Assembly (NCBI RefSeq): GCF_028994775.1
Contig: NZ_JAJQMN010000002.1
Location: 248,001 to 312,000 of the forward strand
Direction: 5' to 3'
Length of the DNA stretch: 64,000 nt
Origin: Promicromonospora iranensis
GTDB lineage: Bacteria > Actinomycetota > Actinomycetes > Actinomycetales > Cellulomonadaceae
In this document: positions 60,742-64,000 of the stretch, piece by piece
Position numbering within the stretch: the stretch's first letter is position 1
Layout of the letters: every line of letters starts with the position of its first letter
Translations under genes and position numbers: made by a program
Notes under the pieces: generated by a model
Databases searched by the model: none
Told to the model about the DNA's origin: nothing
Seen by the model: the letters and a program-made list of their open reading frames with translations, nothing else

Positions 60742-61026
60742 TCACGCCTTGGGCGTGAGCACGAAGCCCGGGCCCTCGGCACCGGGGTCGGTGTCCAGGG
60801 TCAGCGTCTCCAGAGCAGGTGCGGCCTGCGCCTCGACGAACACGTTGGTGGCACCCGAGGCGTCGACGACCTGGTCGTCGGGCTGCGGGGCCGGAACCAG
60901 CGCGAGCTCGAAGTTGCCGGGCTGGCCGGACGCCTGCGCGATGCGCAGCCCGCCTTCGACCGGCACACCAGCCTGCTGGGCGAGGTCCTGGACGGCCGTA
61001 CGGGCATTGTCGGTCACGGTGAGCAC
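60742..61026 (-). CDS. HesB/IscA-like protein without cysteines
   Basis: This 94-residue protein opens LTVTDNARTAVQDLAQQAG and continues GGLRIAQASG, DQVVDASGATNVFVEAQAAPAL. That is the beta-rich HesB/IscA scaffold as seen in a Cys-free actinobacterial branch, often labelled 'HesB-like' or 'adhesin'. The three conserved Cys (C, CxC) that bind Fe-S in IscA are absent, so it is unlikely to carry a cluster. The start is GTG at 61026 with GAGGAG upstream; a longer form to 61065 would be out of family. Function unknown. Confidence 0.75.
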   Translation of the reverse strand: MLTVTDNARTAVQDLAQQAGVPVEGGLRIAQASGQPGNFELALVPAPQPDDQVVDASGATNVFVEAQAAPALETLTLDTDPGAEGPGFVLTPKA

Positions 61027-61248
61027 GTTGAGCTCCTCACATTGGTTCTCCGCGGTCCCGACCACCGAACCAAGCCCTCTCCGTCACCGCAAGCGTGAGA
61101 CGCATTTAGCCCGATATCTCCCGGTGGGTGAGACAGCGCATGACAGGCGCGGACAGAGCACGTACGGTGCCCCGCTGTGCGGCACGACGTCGTCGGGCGC
61201 GCCTGACCGGTAGGCTTTCTACTCGCGCCGCCCGGATCCCGGGCGCGC

Positions 61249-61321
61249 GGGCCTCTAGCTCAACTGGCAGAGCAGCGGACTTTTAATCCGCGGGTTCCGG
61301 GTTCGATCCCCGGGGGGCCCA
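61249..61321 (+). tRNA. tRNA-Lys (UUU)
   Basis: A complete cloverleaf: acceptor GGGCCTC pairs with GGGGCCC (one G-T pair), D arm with AGCTCAACTGGCAGAGC, anticodon loop CTTTTAA with anticodon TTT, and T arm CCGGGTTCGATCCCCGG. The discriminator is A; CCA is not encoded. TAGGCT at 61211-61216 is a possible -10 box. It is a single tRNA, with no sign of an integrated element beside it. Confidence 0.95.
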
Positions 61322-61477
61322 CCGTGACAGCGTCGTCATCAGTCAATTCATCCTGACCCGGACCCCTCACGGTCGAGGCACAGCCGGGCCACTCCTGACA
61401 GCACATCCACGGAACGCGCACCATTGTGCGCTACGCGACCGGTACCGTGGTCGCCCACCCGAGGCTGAGGGGTTCAC

Positions 61478-62926
61478 ATGGCACAGCTCGACCGCCGCAC
61501 ATTCCTGGCAGGCGCCGCCGTCGTAGCGTTCGACCCGGTGACGTCGCACTGGCTCACCAGCTTCCCGGAGAACGCCGGGGCGGTCCAGATCCCTCACCTC
61601 GACGGCGAGCTCGTCACGGACGACGCGTCCCTCGCGGAGGCGGCCACCGACTACGGGCGTCTGGTCCACCACCGCCCGCGGGCGGTGCTACGGCCGGGCT
61701 CCGTGAACGACGTCGTCGCGGTGGTGCGCTTCGCGAACGAGCACGGCCTGACGGTCGCGGTGCGTGGGCAGGGTCACTCGACGTTCGGGCAGGCGCAGGC
61801 CGACTGCGGCGTCGTCATCGACTCCCGCACCCTCGCCACCATCCACTCGATCGCTCCCGACCGGGCAGTGGTCGACGCCGGGGTGCAATGGCTCGACCTG
61901 GTCCGCACGGCCCTGGCGGACGGCGTCACGCCCCCCGTCACCACGGACTACCTCGGCCTGTCGGTGGGCGGCACGCTGAGCGTCGGCGGTATCGGTGGCA
62001 CCTCCCAGCACTTCGGGCTGCTCGTCGACAACACGATCGAGCTCGAGGTGGTCACGGGCGAAGGCCAACTCGTGACCTGCTCCGCCGACCACGAGCGCGA
62101 CCTGTTCGAGGCGGTGCTCGGCGGGCTCGGCCAGTTCGCCGTCATCGTGCGTGCGACGGTCCGGCTCGTGGCGGCCCCGGCCATGACCCGCGTCTACACG
62201 CTGACCTATCCCCAGGTCACCGACCTGACGGCAGCCCAGCGCACGGCCCTGGCCGACGGCCGCTTCGACTACCTGGAGGGCCAGCTGGTCCCCACCGACG
62301 ACGACGGCTTCGCGTTCGTCCTGGAGGGCGGGGCCTGGTTCACCAGCGAGCCCCCCGACGACGACGCCCTGGTGGCCGGCCTCGCGCCCGCCGGGATCGA
62401 CGTCGCGGACCTGCCGTTCTTCGACTGGCTGAACCGCATCTACGAGACCGTCGAGCAGGTCGAGGCGCTCCGCCTGCCCTGCCCCTGGATCAACGTGTTC
62501 GTCCCCGACGCAGCAGTCGACGAGATCACCACGGAGCTCCTCACCACGCTCAACCCCGCCGACGCCGGTGGTGTCGCCCTGCTCTACCCGACCAACCGGT
62601 CACTGGTCACGCGCCCTCAGGTGATGGTCCCGGACGGCCCGGTGTTCTTCCTGCTCGCACTGCTGCGAGCGGTGAGCCCGCCCGACGACGCGCAGGCGGA
62701 GCGCCTCATCGCCGAGAACGACGCGCTGTACGCCAAGGTCCGGGCGGTCGGCGGCGCCAACTACCCGGTGAACGCCCTGCACCTGACCCCGGCCGACTGG
62801 CGTGCCCACTACGGCGACCGCTGGCCCGCGGTGCGCAGCGCCAAGAGCCGGTACGACCCCCGCCGTGTGCTCACGCCGGGCCAGGGCATCTTCGAAGAGG
62901 TCAGCAGAGCTTCTCGTACTCCTTGA
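61478..62926 (+). CDS. FAD-binding oxidoreductase, cytokinin-dehydrogenase-like, Tat-exported (putative)
   Basis: This 482-residue flavoprotein has a PCMH-type FAD domain: RPGSVNDVVAVVRFANEHGL (about residue 70), GQGHSTFGQAQADCGVVID (His for covalent FAD, about 97) and GGTLSVGGIGGTSQHFGL. The C-terminal half matches cytokinin dehydrogenase-like enzymes, with WINVFVPDAAVDEI and the closing DPRRVLTPGQGIF. The N-terminus LDRRTFLAGAAVV resembles a twin-arginine signal, suggesting export. The substrate (cytokinin or another amine/alcohol) is inferred. It follows tRNA-Lys by 156 bases. Its 3' end overlaps the convergent lipoprotein gene by 26 bases. Confidence 0.85.
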   Translation: MAQLDRRTFLAGAAVVAFDPVTSHWLTSFPENAGAVQIPHLDGELVTDDASLAEAATDYGRLVHHRPRAVLRPGSVNDVVAVVRFANEHGLTVAVRGQGHSTFGQAQADCGVVIDSRTLATIHSIAPDRAVVDAGVQWLDLVRTALADGVTPPVTTDYLGLSVGGTLSVGGIGGTSQHFGLLVDNTIELEVVTGEGQLVTCSADHERDLFEAVLGGLGQFAVIVRATVRLVAAPAMTRVYTLTYPQVTDLTAAQRTALADGRFDYLEGQLVPTDDDGFAFVLEGGAWFTSEPPDDDALVAGLAPAGIDVADLPFFDWLNRIYETVEQVEALRLPCPWINVFVPDAAVDEITTELLTTLNPADAGGVALLYPTNRSLVTRPQVMVPDGPVFFLLALLRAVSPPDDAQAERLIAENDALYAKVRAVGGANYPVNALHLTPADWRAHYGDRWPAVRSAKSRYDPRRVLTPGQGIFEEVSRASRTP

Positions 62927-63410
62927 GACCCGCGACGGTCGAGGCGATGTCGAGCTCGACCTGCCCACCCTCCGCAAGGTCGAGCGCCTCCTGCAGCTGC
63001 AGGAACGGCACCCGGATCTTCTCGAGCGGGTCCTGGAACTCCTCGGGCACACGCGGCTCGAGCCGCCCCAGCTCCATCGCCATCGCGTGCATCTGGTCGG
63101 CCGACGTGCCGTCGAGCCCGTCGCTCGCACCCACGAGCGCCGTACCGATGCGCTCCTCGAGCGTCTTGTCGCCGTCGACGTACATCGCGGCGCACGCCTG
63201 GTTCGCGTTCAAGGGCGCGTCCGGGTCGGGTCTCGGGGTGGGTGCGGCGCTCACGCTGCTCGACGGCGATGCGCTCGCCCCGGCGTCGGCGTCGGCATCT
63301 CCATCGGCCGAGCAACCGGCGAGCAGGACGAGCGCGGCCACGGCGACGAGGGCCCCGCGGGCGCGGCAGCCGGCCGAGGTGGTGGTGACGGGTCGGACCA
63401 TGGCGCACAT
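62901..63410 (-). CDS. Putative lipoprotein
   Basis: This 169-residue protein has a lipoprotein signal: a basic start (MCAMVRPVTTTSAGCRARG), a hydrophobic stretch and the lipobox LLAGCS (about 35). A low-complexity Ala/Ser/Asp linker (DGDADADAGASASPSSS) leads to a helical domain ending LKEYEKLC. The domain is not recognised. The start at 63410 has a GGGTGG site; ATG at 63401 is an alternative. It is convergent with, and overlaps, the FAD-oxidoreductase gene by 26 bases. Confidence 0.75.
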   Translation of the reverse strand: MCAMVRPVTTTSAGCRARGALVAVAALVLLAGCSADGDADADAGASASPSSSVSAAPTPRPDPDAPLNANQACAAMYVDGDKTLEERIGTALVGASDGLDGTSADQMHAMAMELGRLEPRVPEEFQDPLEKIRVPFLQLQEALDLAEGGQVELDIASTVAGLKEYEKLC

Positions 63411-63591
63411 GAAACCACCCGGCGCTGAGAATCCGCGCATCCGGTGGGTTTCGCCCGGGTGGCCGACACGGCGTCCTCAGGGCCGGGCGGTGAACTGTCC
63501 CGGAACACTCCCGGAATTCGCCTGGCCCCCACTGGGAAGCCGTACGAGACCGGCCTAGCGTGGTGAGTGAACCGCAGACCCGGAGGTCAGC

Positions 63592-64000
63592 ATGGCCGTC
63601 GCCAGTCCCGCAGTCATCGCCCACCGCGGCTACTCCGCGGTAGCCCCGCAGAACACGCTCGCCGCGGTCGAGGCCGCGTGCCGCGCGGGCGCGGACGCCG
63701 TCGAGATCGATCTCCAGCCCACCGCCGACGGCGTGGGCGCCGTGATCCATGACGAGACCGTCGACGCCACCACCGACGGCACCGGCAAGGTCTCGGCCCT
63801 GACCTCGGCCGAGGTGCTCGGGCTGGACGCCGGCTCGCGCTTCTCTCCCGCGTTCACCGGCCAACGCGTGCCCAGCCTCGCCGATGTGCTGGGCGTGCTG
63901 GCCCGCCACCCGGACACGGACCTGCTGCTCGAGCTCAAGGGCTCGTGGAGCACGGCACAGGTCGAACGGGTCACCGCCACGATCGCCGCCGCGGGATTCG
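63592..64000 (+). CDS. Glycerophosphodiester phosphodiesterase, 5' part only
   Basis: This 136-codon start of a GDPD TIM-barrel enzyme runs off the right edge. Visible catalytic features are AHRGYSAVAPQNTLAAVEAA (HRG, about 11), GADAVEIDLQPTADG (Glu/Asp metal ligands, about 39-41) and VIHDETVDATTDGTG (HD, about 53). The product would hydrolyse glycerophosphodiesters to glycerol-3-phosphate and alcohol. The ATG follows a CGGAGGT ribosome site. The phosphate theme matches the ppk-pit block, though they are 10 kb apart. Confidence 0.9.
   Translation, partial: MAVASPAVIAHRGYSAVAPQNTLAAVEAACRAGADAVEIDLQPTADGVGAVIHDETVDATTDGTGKVSALTSAEVLGLDAGSRFSPAFTGQRVPSLADVLGVLARHPDTDLLLELKGSWSTAQVERVTATIAAAGF

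Noticed and set aside
61249-61321. tRNA-Lys considered as an attachment site for an integrated element
   Set aside because: No integrase, no direct repeat of the tRNA 3' end and no change in composition in the flanks.

Overview
The window is very GC-rich chromosomal DNA from an actinobacterium. Direct lineage markers are a mycothiol synthase (mshD), the actinobacterial Tad-pilus layout (ssd-cpaF-tadBC-DUF4244-tadE-tadE/G) beside a HAD-IB phosphatase gene, a MutT1-type Nudix/histidine-phosphatase fusion, a sortase-E style LAXTG surface protein, and frequent GTG starts with 4-base ATGA/GTGA stop-start overlaps. The overall look fits Micrococcales (Promicromonosporaceae/Cellulomonadaceae-like), but no 16S or marker comparison was possible, so genus is open.

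Layout. (1) 1-11149, minus strand: nitrate/nitrite assimilation and siroheme supply (narK, nasC, nasB, then nirB-nirD-cobA-hemD). A Fic-family gene and the 3' remnant of an unknown plus-strand gene interrupt it between nasB and nirB. (2) 11405-19673, plus strand: respiratory nitrate reductase narGHJI with a second NarK-type transporter. (3) 19677-23155: a VOC protein, then molybdenum-cofactor genes moeA-mobA-DUF6457, which would serve both molybdenum nitrate reductases, then ogt. (4) 23284-27859: secreted gamma-glutamyltransferase and an MrfA-like repair helicase. (5) 28079-34339: a 2086-residue repeat-rich surface adhesin with 15 SpaA/Cna-B-like units and a LAXTG anchor. (6) 34343-36463: ABC exporter plus XRE regulator. 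(7) 36521-40724: Tad pilus operon with a fused TadB-TadC. (8) 41015-46748: HAD phosphatase, an unexplained AT-richer gap, an ene-reductase, acetyl-CoA synthetase, mycothiol synthase. (9) 46797-53001: polyphosphate/phosphate block ppk-mutT1-hypothetical-DUF47-pit. (10) 53098-64000: sugar MFS, MarR plus MFS efflux pair, second MarR, msrB, DEAD-box RNA helicase, putative membrane metalloprotease, Cys-less HesB-like protein, tRNA-Lys, cytokinin-dehydrogenase-like flavoprotein, lipoprotein, and a truncated glycerophosphodiesterase.

How the genes work together. Regions 1-3 form one nitrogen island: two transporters bring in nitrate and export nitrite, NarGHI respires nitrate, NasC/NasB reduce nitrate for assimilation, NirBD takes nitrite to ammonium with siroheme made by CobA/HemD, and MoeA/MobA finish the Mo-bisMGD cofactor. 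Two weak GlnR-like sites (upstream of nirB and in the narK/narG divergent gap) suggest nitrogen control.

The less expected signals are non-coding or repeat-like. A dispersed inverted repeat built on GGTCGAGCCTGTCGAGACC lies between acsA and mshD and also, in frame, inside nasB, nasC and narG. A second, unrelated 72-bp palindrome family sits at two convergent gene ends (5705-5778 and 60628-60699). In-frame 15-bp minisatellites occur in moeA and the ABC ATPase gene. No CRISPR array, prophage, transposase or classical defence island was seen. The Fic insertion, the giant Cys-paired adhesin and the repeat families are the best candidates for follow-up.
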